NCBI GenBank assembly: GCA_963707015.1
Contig: CAVPOO010000001.1
Location: forward strand, 310,001 to 374,000
Source: CAVPOO01 sp963707015
Lineage (GTDB): Bacteria; Pseudomonadota; Gammaproteobacteria; Thiohalobacterales; Thiohalobacteraceae
DNA: 64,000 nt
Direction of reading: 5' to 3'
Part shown: positions 51,897 through 61,204 of the stretch, in pieces
Layout: each line of letters begins with the position of its first letter
Numbering within the stretch: position 1 is the stretch's first letter
Translations under genes and position numbers: made by a program
Notes under the pieces: generated by a model
The model's input: only the letters and a program-made list of their open reading frames with translations
What the model was told of the DNA's origin: nothing
Database searches by the model: none

Positions 51897-52258
51897 TCCA
51901 GAAACTTAGACGTTCCCGGTCCTCGAGAAGAGCCCTTGCCGGGGCCGCATACCGACCCGCAAGGACGCTACCGGCACCCCTCGGCACGCATCTGCATCCC
52001 AAGCATGCTTGTGTGAGCTTGCGGCGACCGGGCTCGGTGCCAACTGGGAATTGTCAGTGCTCTGTCTTGCACCCACTCCCTTCGGGGCTGCGCAGCCGTG
52101 ACTTCGGATTGCTCGGAACATGGCCCAGACAATAACTAACTTGTTGTTTCTAAAGACCTGTTGTGTGCGACAACAAGGCATGTTAATAATAAACAGGTAA
52201 GCAAACGCACGCGGCCGAGTGGCTGCCGTCAGAAAATAACGAGACAAAAACAACCTGC
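51897..52258. other. Upstream region of the GGDEF-EAL gene
   Basis: No gene is supported. The AT-rich part near 52135-52200 (AATAACTAACTTGTTGTTTC) looks like promoter DNA. Confidence 0.4.
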
Positions 52259-52282
52259 ATGAAGCAGGAGGGAGTGGTGGCG

Positions 52283-52549
52283 ATGAAACCTGACTTTCCG
52301 GGCGCGTTGTGCGCCTGTCTTGTGTGTTTGTCCGGCCCAGTTCAAGCGGTTGGAACCGACGCCGGGCTCCCGGTGCTGGCTGGCGCTCTTGCTGGCTACT
52401 GCGCCGTCCCTAGCCTTGTCAGCCCTGTGGCGGGACATGCACCAGCGCTGTCGCTGGAGCCACGCCCGTCGCCGCCCGCACTGATGGCGGATCTTGGCGT
52501 GCCGATTGATCTGGGCACGCTACGCACAGCGGAATCGGATGGATGTTGA
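52283..52549 (+). CDS. Possible small secreted protein
   Basis: 88 residues from an ATG at 52283, with AGGAGGG upstream at a rather long distance. The N-terminus could be a signal peptide (ALCACLVCLSGPVQAVG). The rest is Ala/Pro/Leu-rich with no domain. Weak call. Confidence 0.35.
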   Translation: MKPDFPGALCACLVCLSGPVQAVGTDAGLPVLAGALAGYCAVPSLVSPVAGHAPALSLEPRPSPPALMADLGVPIDLGTLRTAESDGC

Positions 52550-52627
52550 AAATCCGCGCGAACAGAACCCCGTATCGGGCAATTCATGCTGGATGAATCT
52601 GCCGGCTGATCTGCTTTCCAAGAGCCG

Positions 52628-53254
52628 TCACCAGAACACCAGTAAGCGGTCGTTTTCAACCTTGTGTTCGAACTCGGTCAGGGGGCGATTGCCGACTTCG
52701 ATGCAGTCCCCGGTTGTGACGTCAAATGCCCATTTGTGCTTGGGACACGTCAGGCGTTTCCCCTCCAGTGCCAGGTGAGGAATGTTGGTGACCTGGTGAG
52801 GACAGCGGCTGTCGTAGACACGCAATGTCTCGGCATCGCGATAGACGAACAGGCTGCGACCATCACAGTCGCGGTAAGTGATCTCTCCGGAGGGCAGCTC
52901 ATCCAGGGGTGCAACCTGGTGCCAGGAGGCTTCGGCGAACAGGTTTTCCGGGCGGAATTCCGGAATATCCATATCCAGCAATATGTCCACCGCCCAGACG
53001 ATCTTGGCAAGACCCAGCGTTGGAAAGGCCATGAGCAGCGCATCGATCACCTCATTGGCGCTCGCACCATTACGCAGCGCGCGGGTGAGGTACTGCCGGA
53101 AGCCCGCCTCGGTCTGCGAATCGACCTTGGTGATAACTGAAATAAGATCGCGGGTACGGGGATCGAGGTGTTTGCCTGCCTCCTTGAGGAACTTGAAATA
53201 GGGCTTGATCGCATCGGGCCGGGCGGCAACCAGGTAATTCAGCGCGTCGCTCAT
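52628..53254 (-). CDS. Carboxymuconolactone-decarboxylase-like domain fused to a Rieske domain
   Basis: 208 residues from the ATG at 53254 (SD GGAG). Residues 1-100 are a CMD/AhpD-like all-helical domain (FKFLKEAGKHLDPRTRDLIS, GFRQYLTRALRNGASANEVI, ALLMAFPTLGLAKIVWAVDI) without the CxxC of AhpD. Residues 108-208 are a Rieske [2Fe-2S] domain with ligands Cys151, His153 (SRCPHQVTN) and Cys170, His173 (LTCPKHKWAF). The Rieske part is like small ferredoxins of dioxygenase systems. The pairing suggests a redox role, but no substrate is known. Confidence 0.88.
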   Translation of the reverse strand: MSDALNYLVAARPDAIKPYFKFLKEAGKHLDPRTRDLISVITKVDSQTEAGFRQYLTRALRNGASANEVIDALLMAFPTLGLAKIVWAVDILLDMDIPEFRPENLFAEASWHQVAPLDELPSGEITYRDCDGRSLFVYRDAETLRVYDSRCPHQVTNIPHLALEGKRLTCPKHKWAFDVTTGDCIEVGNRPLTEFEHKVENDRLLVFW

Positions 53255-53553
53255 CTGTATCTCCAGTCTCGTTGAACCAACGCTGGCAATCCTAACGTCT
53301 AGAGGGGCTGTCGCCAATACATAATGCGTAAGCCGTCGAACGGACCGCCGATCAGGTAACCATGGGTTGCCACGCCTGCATGCCGCTGACGAAGATGAAC
53401 TCATGATCATCCTCATGTCTGGTAATGGCAGGCCAGTCGGGCATGCAAATCAGGTTCCGGCACTCCGACCTGACTCAACCGCCGCGAGACGGGATGCAGT
53501 CTGTCAACCGGGCGCGGGCGGTACGAACGTGGCTCGAATGCCGTCCAGCGATA

Positions 53554-54735
53554 TCACAGGCTCTTGATGATCTTGTTTGTCCACTGAACCGCTTCCCGGT
53601 AGACCTCGAGCATGTCTTCCTGGTCAAGGGTGCGGAACTCGATCTCCGACCATTCCCCATTTTCTATCGCGAGTGCGCAGGCGAGCGCACTCCCCGGCAG
53701 GCCCCGATGGTGCAGAATCGCATCCTTGATTGCATCACTCAGGGGAAGTTTGGCCAAAATACTCTCTACAGGCTGATGCATCAGCATATCGAGCGCCGAA
53801 AACATGCCCACGGTGAAATAGCTGTCCGTTTTCAGCCCTGCCTTGACTGCCAGCAACTCACACAACTTTGCTCGCAGCACCGCAATCTCCATCGTGGCAG
53901 CAGGTTCGTCGCTCATACCGCCCAATGCCAGCAGAGACACCCACTTTCGAATTTCATCCCGCCCGAGTAACACGATCGCCTGCTTAATGGAGTCCACCTC
54001 GCGACCAACGCCGAAGAAAGGCGCGTTGACCAGCTTTAACAATTTGTAGCTCAGCGCCACATCCCGGGTGATCTGCTGTTCTATTTCTTTGGTCGCGACA
54101 TCTGCCCTATGGACTGTTGCGAGTAACTGGAGAATCGCGAGTTTGCTGCCGGGCAGATCTCTGCTGACGTACTCTCTGGGTTTGCTTAAAAAATATCCCT
54201 GCAGATAGTCAAAACCCCTGTCGCAGTAAAAGCGGTATTCCTCCATGGTTTCGATCTTGAGCGCCTGTAGCGAAAGATGACTGAATCTTCGCAGGAACTT
54301 GACGAGCGCATCGAGCTGACTGACGTTTACCTGGTGAACATCAATGCGGAAAATGTTGGCATACGGGAGCACCAGCTGCAGCTCTTCCAGGTTTCCCAAG
54401 CCACCTACAGACACGCCGAAGCCCAGCTCTCTGAGCTCTTTCAACTTGGCTATCAGCGCGTGATCTACTGCAATGTTATCGGGTATATCGAGAATCACCT
54501 GCTCGGTCGGAAGCTGAATATCGGACATGATCTCGAGAAACGCGCGGGTAACATTGATGACTGCCTTGCGGTTAAGCACGAGTTCATTCAATCCAAAGTT
54601 CAGAATAGTGGTTGCCAGCACTTGGGCAGTGGCCTCCGTCGGCCTCAACTCCGCGCTTACTTTGCCGGCTGAACGAAACAACAGCTCATAGCCATACACC
54701 CCCATCCGGCTGTTATAGATTGGCTGCCGTAGCAA
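53554..54735 (-). CDS. EAL-HDOD signalling protein with degenerate EAL
   Basis: 393 residues from a TTG at 54735; a TGA stands two codons upstream, so no longer form is possible. The EAL-like domain begins LRQPIYNSRMGVYGYELLFR, without the usual FIxR residues before RQPI, and the EAL signature is reduced to ELLFR, so it is not an active phosphodiesterase. The HDOD domain follows (LATVHRADVATKEIEQQITR, YKLLKLVNAPFFGVGREVDS, IVLLGRDEIRKWVSLLALGG). Such proteins are c-di-GMP-network or stress-related regulators. Confidence 0.93.
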   Translation of the reverse strand: MLRQPIYNSRMGVYGYELLFRSAGKVSAELRPTEATAQVLATTILNFGLNELVLNRKAVINVTRAFLEIMSDIQLPTEQVILDIPDNIAVDHALIAKLKELRELGFGVSVGGLGNLEELQLVLPYANIFRIDVHQVNVSQLDALVKFLRRFSHLSLQALKIETMEEYRFYCDRGFDYLQGYFLSKPREYVSRDLPGSKLAILQLLATVHRADVATKEIEQQITRDVALSYKLLKLVNAPFFGVGREVDSIKQAIVLLGRDEIRKWVSLLALGGMSDEPAATMEIAVLRAKLCELLAVKAGLKTDSYFTVGMFSALDMLMHQPVESILAKLPLSDAIKDAILHHRGLPGSALACALAIENGEWSEIEFRTLDQEDMLEVYREAVQWTNKIIKSL

Positions 54736-55014
54736 CCATCACATCTCGCTCGGACGACGACCGTACCGCCGACTCTGTTACCAGTGTACGCATTTGCGGT
54801 TGTTCCCACGAAAAAGGCTGAGAATGACATCGGCAGACCCGGTTTTCGTCTTGAGGATCATGTAAATGCGGTTACATGTGCATTCCCGGTTCCACGAGCA
54901 CCTGCCCCGAGACCGCCCACCGTGCCCCGCTTTGCAGGGTTCGTCAGTGATAAGGGGTATCGCGAATGGCTCGTTGTTGTAACCAGCCCCTTTCGAACCT
55001 AGACTCGCGAGCAT

Positions 55015-55731
55015 ATGCAGAAACAGGGTATTTTCGTAGCCGACGTCACCTGGCCCGAGGTCATGGCGCGGCTCGATGCGAAGGCGACTGCGCTACTGCC
55101 GGTGGGCGCCGAATGCAAAGAGCACGGAGCGCATCTGCCCATGAATTGCGATTACCTGCAGGCCAGATGGCTGGCAGCCGCCGCAGTGCAGCGGGCCAAT
55201 GTCGCGGTCTGGCCTGTCCTCGGCTATGGCTATTACCCCGCCTTCGTCGACTATCCGGGCAGTTGCAGCCTGTCTCATGCAACCTTCCGCGCCGCGGTAA
55301 CCGAAATCCTCGCGAGCCTTCACCGTGCGGGGGCGCGGCGCATTCGCATTCTGAATACCGGTTTGAGCACCATAGAGCCTTTGCAGCAGGCTATAAGCCA
55401 GGCTTTCGCACCTGAAAACACCCTGCTGATCAACGTCTACGCCGGACGCCACTACCGGGCTGCGGCCGCCGAAATACAGCGCCAGCAGCGGGGAGGCCAC
55501 GCCGACGAACTGGAAACCTCAATCATGCTGTCCATCGATCCAGGCACGGTGGACATGAGCAAGGCGGTGGCCTGTACCGAACGGGTGATTTCCGGTCCGT
55601 TTAACCGAACCGATCCGCAGGCACCGAATTACTCCCCAAGCGGTGTGTACGGCGATCCCACGCTCGCCAGCGCCGCCAAAGGCCGGCGGCTGCTGCATGC
55701 CATGCTGAAAGATATTATTGAAGCCCTGTGA
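55015..55731 (+). CDS. Creatininase-family amidohydrolase
   Basis: 238 residues. The family core is visible: DVTWPEVMARLDAKATALLP, then the metal ligands Glu and His in VGAECKEHGAHLPMNCD, VLGYGYYPAFVDYPGSCSLS, and HADELETSIMLSIDP with the later Glu. Creatininase-fold enzymes hydrolyse cyclic amides or act in cofactor maturation (mycofactocin, riboflavin paralogues). Substrate here unknown. Monocistronic. Confidence 0.9.
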   Translation: MQKQGIFVADVTWPEVMARLDAKATALLPVGAECKEHGAHLPMNCDYLQARWLAAAAVQRANVAVWPVLGYGYYPAFVDYPGSCSLSHATFRAAVTEILASLHRAGARRIRILNTGLSTIEPLQQAISQAFAPENTLLINVYAGRHYRAAAAEIQRQQRGGHADELETSIMLSIDPGTVDMSKAVACTERVISGPFNRTDPQAPNYSPSGVYGDPTLASAAKGRRLLHAMLKDIIEAL

Positions 55732-55786
55732 CGCCGCGCCAAAACGGACTGCCGAACAGCTCCAGCCGTCACCTTGCTCTTCTATT

Positions 55787-56509
55787 TCAGTTGCGGGCCG
55801 AAACGCGAGCCAGCCAGGCGCGGCGCCGAAGCCTTTCACTGTGTTTCATGATCCAGCGCTGCCGCTCGCGAACATAGGCCGACGGCCGGTCGACGTGCAA
55901 CTGCTTCGGATTCGGCAGGACGGCTGCGAGCAGTGCAGACTCGGTGTCGGTGAGTTGCACCGGGTACTTCCCAAAATAGATGCGGCTCGCGGCAGGGACG
56001 CCGTAGATCCCGGGACCAAACTCCGCTATGTTGAGATACATTTCCAGAATTCGCTGTTTCGACCAGGTTATTTCGATCAGTGCTGCGAAATAGGCCTCAA
56101 TGGCCTTACGAAAAAAACTGCGGCCTGGCCACAGAAAGAGATTCTTGGCCACTTGTTGAGTGATCGTGGAAGCCCCGCGCAGGGTCCTGCCATCGAGCTG
56201 TCCTAGCACTGCGTCCTGTATGGCGGCCATATCGAAGCCGTAGTGTTCAGGAAACCTCTGGTCTTCTGCGGCCATTACCGCCAACGCGGCGCTGGATCCC
56301 AGGTCGCGCCAGTCCATCCACTCGTACCGATAGGCTGCATTCTGACTGCCAGCGGACCTGTCCTGCAGCATGAATGCCGTCGCAGGCGGCTCCAGCCAGC
56401 GGAGCACTAACACCAGCAACCATGTCACCATGAGCATCGCCAGAACGGCTAAGCCCAGCCAGCGGAAAAGGCGTCTGGAGGAGGAGCGTTTAGTCTTTCG
56501 GCGCGGCAT
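55787..56509 (-). CDS. mtgA: Monofunctional peptidoglycan glycosyltransferase
   Basis: 240 residues, standard length. MtgA polymerises glycan strands from lipid II. A membrane anchor (LGLAVLAMLMVTWLLVLVLR) precedes the GT51 domain: AVMAAEDQRFPEHYGFD (catalytic Glu), RGASTITQQVAKNLFLWPGR, ITWSKQRILEMYLNIAEFGP and YGVPAASRIYFGK. It lies divergent from an unknown lipoprotein at 56859 and convergent with the creatininase-like gene. Confidence 0.97.
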   Translation of the reverse strand: MPRRKTKRSSSRRLFRWLGLAVLAMLMVTWLLVLVLRWLEPPATAFMLQDRSAGSQNAAYRYEWMDWRDLGSSAALAVMAAEDQRFPEHYGFDMAAIQDAVLGQLDGRTLRGASTITQQVAKNLFLWPGRSFFRKAIEAYFAALIEITWSKQRILEMYLNIAEFGPGIYGVPAASRIYFGKYPVQLTDTESALLAAVLPNPKQLHVDRPSAYVRERQRWIMKHSERLRRRAWLARVSARN

Positions 56510-56858
56510 ATGCGGTCAAGGCAAGGAATGCAGGGGTCAGTGCTGACAGGGGCAGCTTCCCATGAGCGGTCGATGTATCCTGGCCTGGCAACAAAGAAGG
56601 GTGTTAGACCATAGATCGGGCACGCGTTCAAGCGGCGCACGCCGGCAAGACAGGCGGCTTGGCCTTGGGGAACACTGACACCTGCCTGCCATCGAGCCTT
56701 CCCCTGTCCGGGGTTAATCTGCGTTGTGCGCTCGGTTTTTTCCGATAACAGCCGCCATCCCGCTGCTCCGGTTTATGGTCTAGAATTGTTTCTATACCGC
56801 GACTTCAGGGAGGGAGGACCCGAAAGGTCGCGCGGCGGATACCTTGATCGGTCACACC

Positions 56859-57527
56859 ATGATCCCCAAAACATTCGCGATAGTATTTTCCCTGGTTGCC
56901 ATGCTGGCACTGACCGGCAGCCAATGCGTCATCATCGCCACGTCGGGTGGTGGACACCCTGATTGCAGTGACGAAGACACGGACAAAGATCCCTGCCCCG
57001 TTGTCATCGTCGCCACCGGCCGCCTGGTCGATGCCCCCGTGCAGGGCGTCCGCTATGTGTCGGGGTCGCGGTCGGGCACTACCGGCTTCAATGGTGAGTT
57101 TCAGTATGAGCTCGACACGCCTGTGCGCTTTTTCATCGGCGATATACCGCTGGGTGAGACGGTCAGGGGCAAGGCCGTCATCACCCCGCTGGATCTGGTG
57201 CCGGACGGCACCATCGACACACCGGCGGTTATCAATATCGCGCGGCTGCTGCAGTCCCTGGATGCGGTGCCGGGGGATGGACGCATAAGCATTCCGGCAA
57301 AAGTCCGGGCAGCAGCGGTCCGCTCGAATGCAGCGGTCTCGTCCCCGGTCCGGTTTCTGGATTTTGCCGATGAGCCGGCCTTCGTCAATGCCGCCAGCCA
57401 CCTGGTCGCCGTATTGACAGCCTCGTATCCGTTTACCGCCGTGCTGGTCGATGCCGCAAGCGCAAAACAACACTTGGTCGAGTCACTTGCCGGATTGGGC
57501 ATAGCCGCAAAAATACCGCGGAAATGA
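56859..57527 (+). CDS. Lipoprotein with carboxypeptidase-regulatory-like repeat
   Basis: 222 residues from the ATG at 56859. A signal (FAIVFSLVAMLALTGSQC) ends in a lipobox-like LTGSQC. It continues with ATGRLVDAPVQGVRYVSGSR, SGTTGFNGEFQYELDTPVRF and FIGDIPLGETVRGKAVITPL, an adhesin/carboxypeptidase-regulatory-like beta fold that recurs in secreted proteins. The later half (IARLLQSLDAVPGDGRISIP) is helical. Function unknown. Confidence 0.75.
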   Translation: MIPKTFAIVFSLVAMLALTGSQCVIIATSGGGHPDCSDEDTDKDPCPVVIVATGRLVDAPVQGVRYVSGSRSGTTGFNGEFQYELDTPVRFFIGDIPLGETVRGKAVITPLDLVPDGTIDTPAVINIARLLQSLDAVPGDGRISIPAKVRAAAVRSNAAVSSPVRFLDFADEPAFVNAASHLVAVLTASYPFTAVLVDAASAKQHLVESLAGLGIAAKIPRK

Positions 57528-57640
57528 CCCGTTCCCGGGCGGTATCGCCACGCCGGCAGGCCGCTACAGAGATGATAACGTGCTGCTGCTGGCAGCCCGT
57601 AACAGCTGACGTCGGCATCTGCCGATTATCCGCGGACCCG

Positions 57641-58525
57641 TTAATCGGCGGCGAAAAACGCACGGGCGTTCTGCAGCCGCAGCTTTTCCGCGACCTCCGG
57701 CGCAAGGTGTGCGAGCCATCCCCGGTGGAAATCGACAAAGCGGCGGTAGTGCTCCCAGCCGGTATCAGGCTCATCCCAGCCATCCAGCTTGTCCACCGGC
57801 CAGACCGGGTCGGAACCGACCATGAAACGATCGGGATAGGCCTCAATGAGGCTGCGCCATTCCGGCAGCAGGACACCGCCTGAATCCGTGATGGGGTTAT
57901 TGACGAAGCGCCATGGATCGCGCGCAGACAGTTCGCTCCAGACATTGGGGCAGGCATTCATCACCTCGGCGACCTGTGCCGTGTCCAGAATGGCACCGGC
58001 ATGCGCCCAGAGGATGCGCAGCTCGCGATGGGCACGGCACAGCTCGATCAGGTAGGGTGTGTGGCTCAGTTCGGTATGTATGAGAAGCGGGACCTCATAC
58101 TCTGCGGCGAGCTCGATGAGGCCGCTGATCACCGGCGTGCGCCAGTCTGGCATAAAACCACCGATCAGATGCAGTTCGCCGATACCCGCGTACCTGCCGG
58201 TAGCGAGTGCTGCGCGCGCTCGCTGCAGCACGCCCTTGTCATAGGGCCAGCTCGACCAGTCACCGGGGGCGCGGTACGGGCTCCAGATCGGTAGGATGAG
58301 TTGCGGGGCAAGCCGTTCCAGCTCCAGCGCATACTCGGCAGGCGTCCCGATGACTACCGCCAGCGCAATGTCATTGTCCTGCAGCGTCCGGATCGCGTCC
58401 TCTGCAGGGGTGACCTCTTTCTGGCTCCATTTGTAATGTACATGGACATCGGCCAGAGGCGGCGCGCCCCACACGGGCAGCGGACTGATCAGCACAAGCA
58501 ACAGCAGGATGTGGGGTGCAGACAC
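57641..58525 (-). CDS. Secreted amidohydrolase-family (TIM-barrel) protein
   Basis: 294 residues from a GTG at 58525 (GAGGCGG upstream), preferred because a signal peptide follows (APHILLLLVLISPLPVWGAP); the open frame reaches 58732. Metal-binding residues of amidohydrolase-2 enzymes are visible: LADVHVHYKW (HxH), PLLIHTELSHTPYL, RILWAHAGAILD and FMVGSDPVWP (Asp). Periplasmic location is unusual for this family. Substrate unknown. Confidence 0.8.
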   Translation of the reverse strand: MSAPHILLLLVLISPLPVWGAPPLADVHVHYKWSQKEVTPAEDAIRTLQDNDIALAVVIGTPAEYALELERLAPQLILPIWSPYRAPGDWSSWPYDKGVLQRARAALATGRYAGIGELHLIGGFMPDWRTPVISGLIELAAEYEVPLLIHTELSHTPYLIELCRAHRELRILWAHAGAILDTAQVAEVMNACPNVWSELSARDPWRFVNNPITDSGGVLLPEWRSLIEAYPDRFMVGSDPVWPVDKLDGWDEPDTGWEHYRRFVDFHRGWLAHLAPEVAEKLRLQNARAFFAAD

Positions 58526-58737
58526 CAATGACCGCCTCTGTTGTGCGGCAGCTGGGGACCCGATGCCGGATGCCTCCAGTCGGGGCCCTGTGCGCCGGAT
58601 GCCGCCTGGGCCGGGATCATGGACAGGCTTGATTGCACCGATATACCGCATCAGAGGGCGTACGTTATCATAGGCGGGCATGCATTGCGCGGCCGGGACC
58701 GGCCGTCTTGCCAGAAACCGACCCGCTTTCATCCATC

Positions 58738-60363
58738 ATGACGTTGAAGCCGCATACCACACAAAGCAACGACAGACCGCGCTGGCTGATCGCATACCTG
58801 CTGTTTACCGCCCTCGTGACCGGCGCGCTCGTCATGGTGATCGAGGTGCTTGGCTCGCGCGTCATCGGTCCGTTTTTCGGCGTCAGCCTGTTTGTGTGGA
58901 CATCACTGATCGCGGTGACACTGATTGCGCTGGCCGCCGGTTATGCAGTCGGCGGGTGGTTTGCCGACCGCCACGACGCCTGTGGCCCGCTGTACACGAT
59001 TATTATCCTCGCTGGCATCTGGGTGCTGTTCGTGCCACTGCTCAAGGGTGCAGTGCTGAAGGTCTGCGTTCCCCTGGGCCTGCGCGGCGGCTCGTTCGCA
59101 AGCACGCTGCTGCTGTTCGGCCCTCCGCTGTTTCTGCTCGGCTGTGTGTCGCCCTATCTCGCGCGTATCGCGACGCGCGAGCTGTCCAGCCTGGGTCGCA
59201 CCGTCGGTGGTCTGTATGCGCTCTCCACGCTGGGTAGCGTGGCAGGCACGGTCGCGACGGGTTTCGTGCTGATTGCCTATATTGGTGTCGACCGCATCTT
59301 CCAACTGGTCGGCACGCTGTTGATCGGGCTGGGCGCGGCGTACTTCCTGATGGCCCGGCACCGGCTCGTGACGCTGGCTCTGTTGGCGCTGCCTTTACCG
59401 TTTGCACTGGATATCGGGGACGCAGCTCCACTATCCAAACTCATGGAAAACGGCACTCAGGTCACGCTGATCGAGGCGCAGGACAGCTTCTACGGCAACA
59501 TCAAGGCCGTGGAGTATTCCTACGGTTCGCGGCGCACCCGGGAGATGATCATCGACGGCCTGATCCAGGGCGGGGTCGATCCGCGCAACGGGCTCTCGGT
59601 GTACGACTACGCCTACCACCTGGAGGCGTTGCCGCTCGCGCTGCACCCCCAAGGCACCCGCAGCCTGGTGATCGGCCTCGGCGCCGGCATAATCCCTCGC
59701 CGCTACGAGGCGCGCGGTATCACTACCGACGTGGTCGACATCGATCCGGCGGTTGTCGACTTCGCGCGACGACATTTCGGCTTTCAGCTGCGTGGCGAGA
59801 TTTTTGTGGACGATGCCCGCTATTTCCTGCTCCGCGGACAGCAGAAATACGACTACATCATTCTGGACGTCTTCAACGGCGACACCACACCCGGCTACCT
59901 CCTCAGCCGCGAGGCGATAGCGCTCATCCAGCGTCGCTTGCAGCCGGATGGTGTCGTGGGCATGAATCTGGTCGCACGGCTGGTGGGCGATACCTACGTG
60001 ATGGCATCGATCGTAAAGACCCTGGGTACCGCCTTTGACCAGGTCGAAATCTATCCGACCTTTACGCCAACGCCGGACTCCGGCGCCGGCGCCGGCGCCG
60101 GCAACATCATCGTGATCGCCTACGACGGTCCGCAACGCGAACCAGACAGTGGAATCCTTCGCGGTCTTCACATACACCCCATGGCGCGTGAGGCGGTCCT
60201 CGGCACGCTTGGCAAACGCGTGCCGCCGCCGCAAGACGCGCGCGCCGTGGTGCTGACCGACGACTACAACCCCATCGGCTTCTATGACGCGGAACTGCGC
60301 GAGTGGGTGCGCCGGGACATTCTGGAAACCACCGACTGGGATATTCTCATCGCCTCAGACTGA
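58738..60363 (+). CDS. Membrane spermidine-synthase-like protein
   Basis: 541 residues from the ATG at 58738. The N-terminal half has about eight transmembrane helices (AYLLFTALVTGALVMVIEVL, VIGPFFGVSLFVWTSLIAVT), as in the fused MFS/spermidine-synthase proteins. The C-terminal half is a spermidine-synthase-type Rossmann fold: SLVIGLGAGIIPRRYEARGI, VVDIDPAVVDFARRHFGF, FVDDARYFLL, DYIILDVFNGDTTPGYLLSR. The aminopropyl-transfer residues are only partly kept, so the reaction is uncertain. Confidence 0.9.
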   Translation: MTLKPHTTQSNDRPRWLIAYLLFTALVTGALVMVIEVLGSRVIGPFFGVSLFVWTSLIAVTLIALAAGYAVGGWFADRHDACGPLYTIIILAGIWVLFVPLLKGAVLKVCVPLGLRGGSFASTLLLFGPPLFLLGCVSPYLARIATRELSSLGRTVGGLYALSTLGSVAGTVATGFVLIAYIGVDRIFQLVGTLLIGLGAAYFLMARHRLVTLALLALPLPFALDIGDAAPLSKLMENGTQVTLIEAQDSFYGNIKAVEYSYGSRRTREMIIDGLIQGGVDPRNGLSVYDYAYHLEALPLALHPQGTRSLVIGLGAGIIPRRYEARGITTDVVDIDPAVVDFARRHFGFQLRGEIFVDDARYFLLRGQQKYDYIILDVFNGDTTPGYLLSREAIALIQRRLQPDGVVGMNLVARLVGDTYVMASIVKTLGTAFDQVEIYPTFTPTPDSGAGAGAGNIIVIAYDGPQREPDSGILRGLHIHPMAREAVLGTLGKRVPPPQDARAVVLTDDYNPIGFYDAELREWVRRDILETTDWDILIASD

Positions 60364-60602
60364 AAAGCGTTCGAGCTCTCGAGACGACAACATTTTTGCG
60401 AGCCGGGAAACGCTCAGACGGTTGTCAGAGGACCCGGAATGACTGCGGCTGGAGGGAGATATCTTAACAACGCGATAGCTTTTTTCGCCACTCTGACGCA
60501 GGCGGGCGTGTTCCATGCCCACGATCCGGGGTAATCGGCCTGGTGGAAACACCGTTTGCGAAATGCCATCTGTGCTGCCTTGAACCACCATGAAGAATGT
60601 GG
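60364..60602. other. Gap between convergent genes
   Basis: About 240 bases after the spermidine-synthase-like gene and before the pseudogene end. No gene supported. Confidence 0.4.
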
Positions 60603-61187
60603 TCAACCGTCCTCGGGACGGCCGGTTTCAGTGTTGAACGCGACAACACGGTTCTGATTGTCCGGAAGCTGGAACACCACATCCGCGTTGCCAGTATCCA
60701 TATTGATGAACTGCCAGCCCGTGGCATCGCGTTCGAAGAACGGATCGGCACGGTTCATCTCCACCGTCAGCTTGGGCAGATACGTGGCAGCCTGTTTATA
60801 GGTTGAGGGATAGGGTCAGGGCCAGGCAGTCGCCATCGCCGAGGTGAAGCTGATATTGTCCACCTGATTGTACTGGATCTGGTGCACGTGCCCGTACGGG
60901 ACGGTCTCTTTGCCCAGCTGCGCGATATCGTCGCCATAGAAAAAGAAATCCGGTCGCGGCGTCAGAAGATTGCTTTCGGCGATCGCACGAATCAGCCCCC
61001 GGTCCCAGTTGCGCACGAACTGGTTGCCCTTGATATGGGTGATGTGCGAGTCCGAGATGTAGCCGAAGGTAAATTTCTGCTCGTCGGTCTTACCGAGCGC
61101 GATCTCCACCAGACTGATCGGCAAGCTGCTGGCGGCCAGAACCACTGCGCTTTTCTTGATGAAATCTCGACGATTGATTTTACTCAT
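60603..61187 (-). pseudogene. Tat-exported metallophosphoesterase, internally deleted and carrying a stop
   Basis: The N-terminus has a Tat signal (NRRDFIKKSAVVLAASSLPI) and the start of a calcineurin-like phosphoesterase (TFGYISDSHITHIKG, FFFYGDDIAQLGK). From there it jumps directly to the C-terminal part, YGHVHQIQYNQVDNISF, where the family normally has some 200 residues with the remaining metal ligands. An in-frame TGA (60816-60818) then replaces a Trp codon in ATAWP-W-PYPSTYK, and the reading frame continues open to a TGA at 60603 (MNRADPFFERDATGWQ). Deleted and stopped, so non-functional as a phosphoesterase. Confidence 0.8.
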
Positions 61188-61204
61188 GTCTGACTCTCCT
61201 TAAG

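Noticed and set aside
59431..60234. Minus-strand open frame of 267 codons
   Set aside because: Antisense to the spermidine-synthase-like domain.
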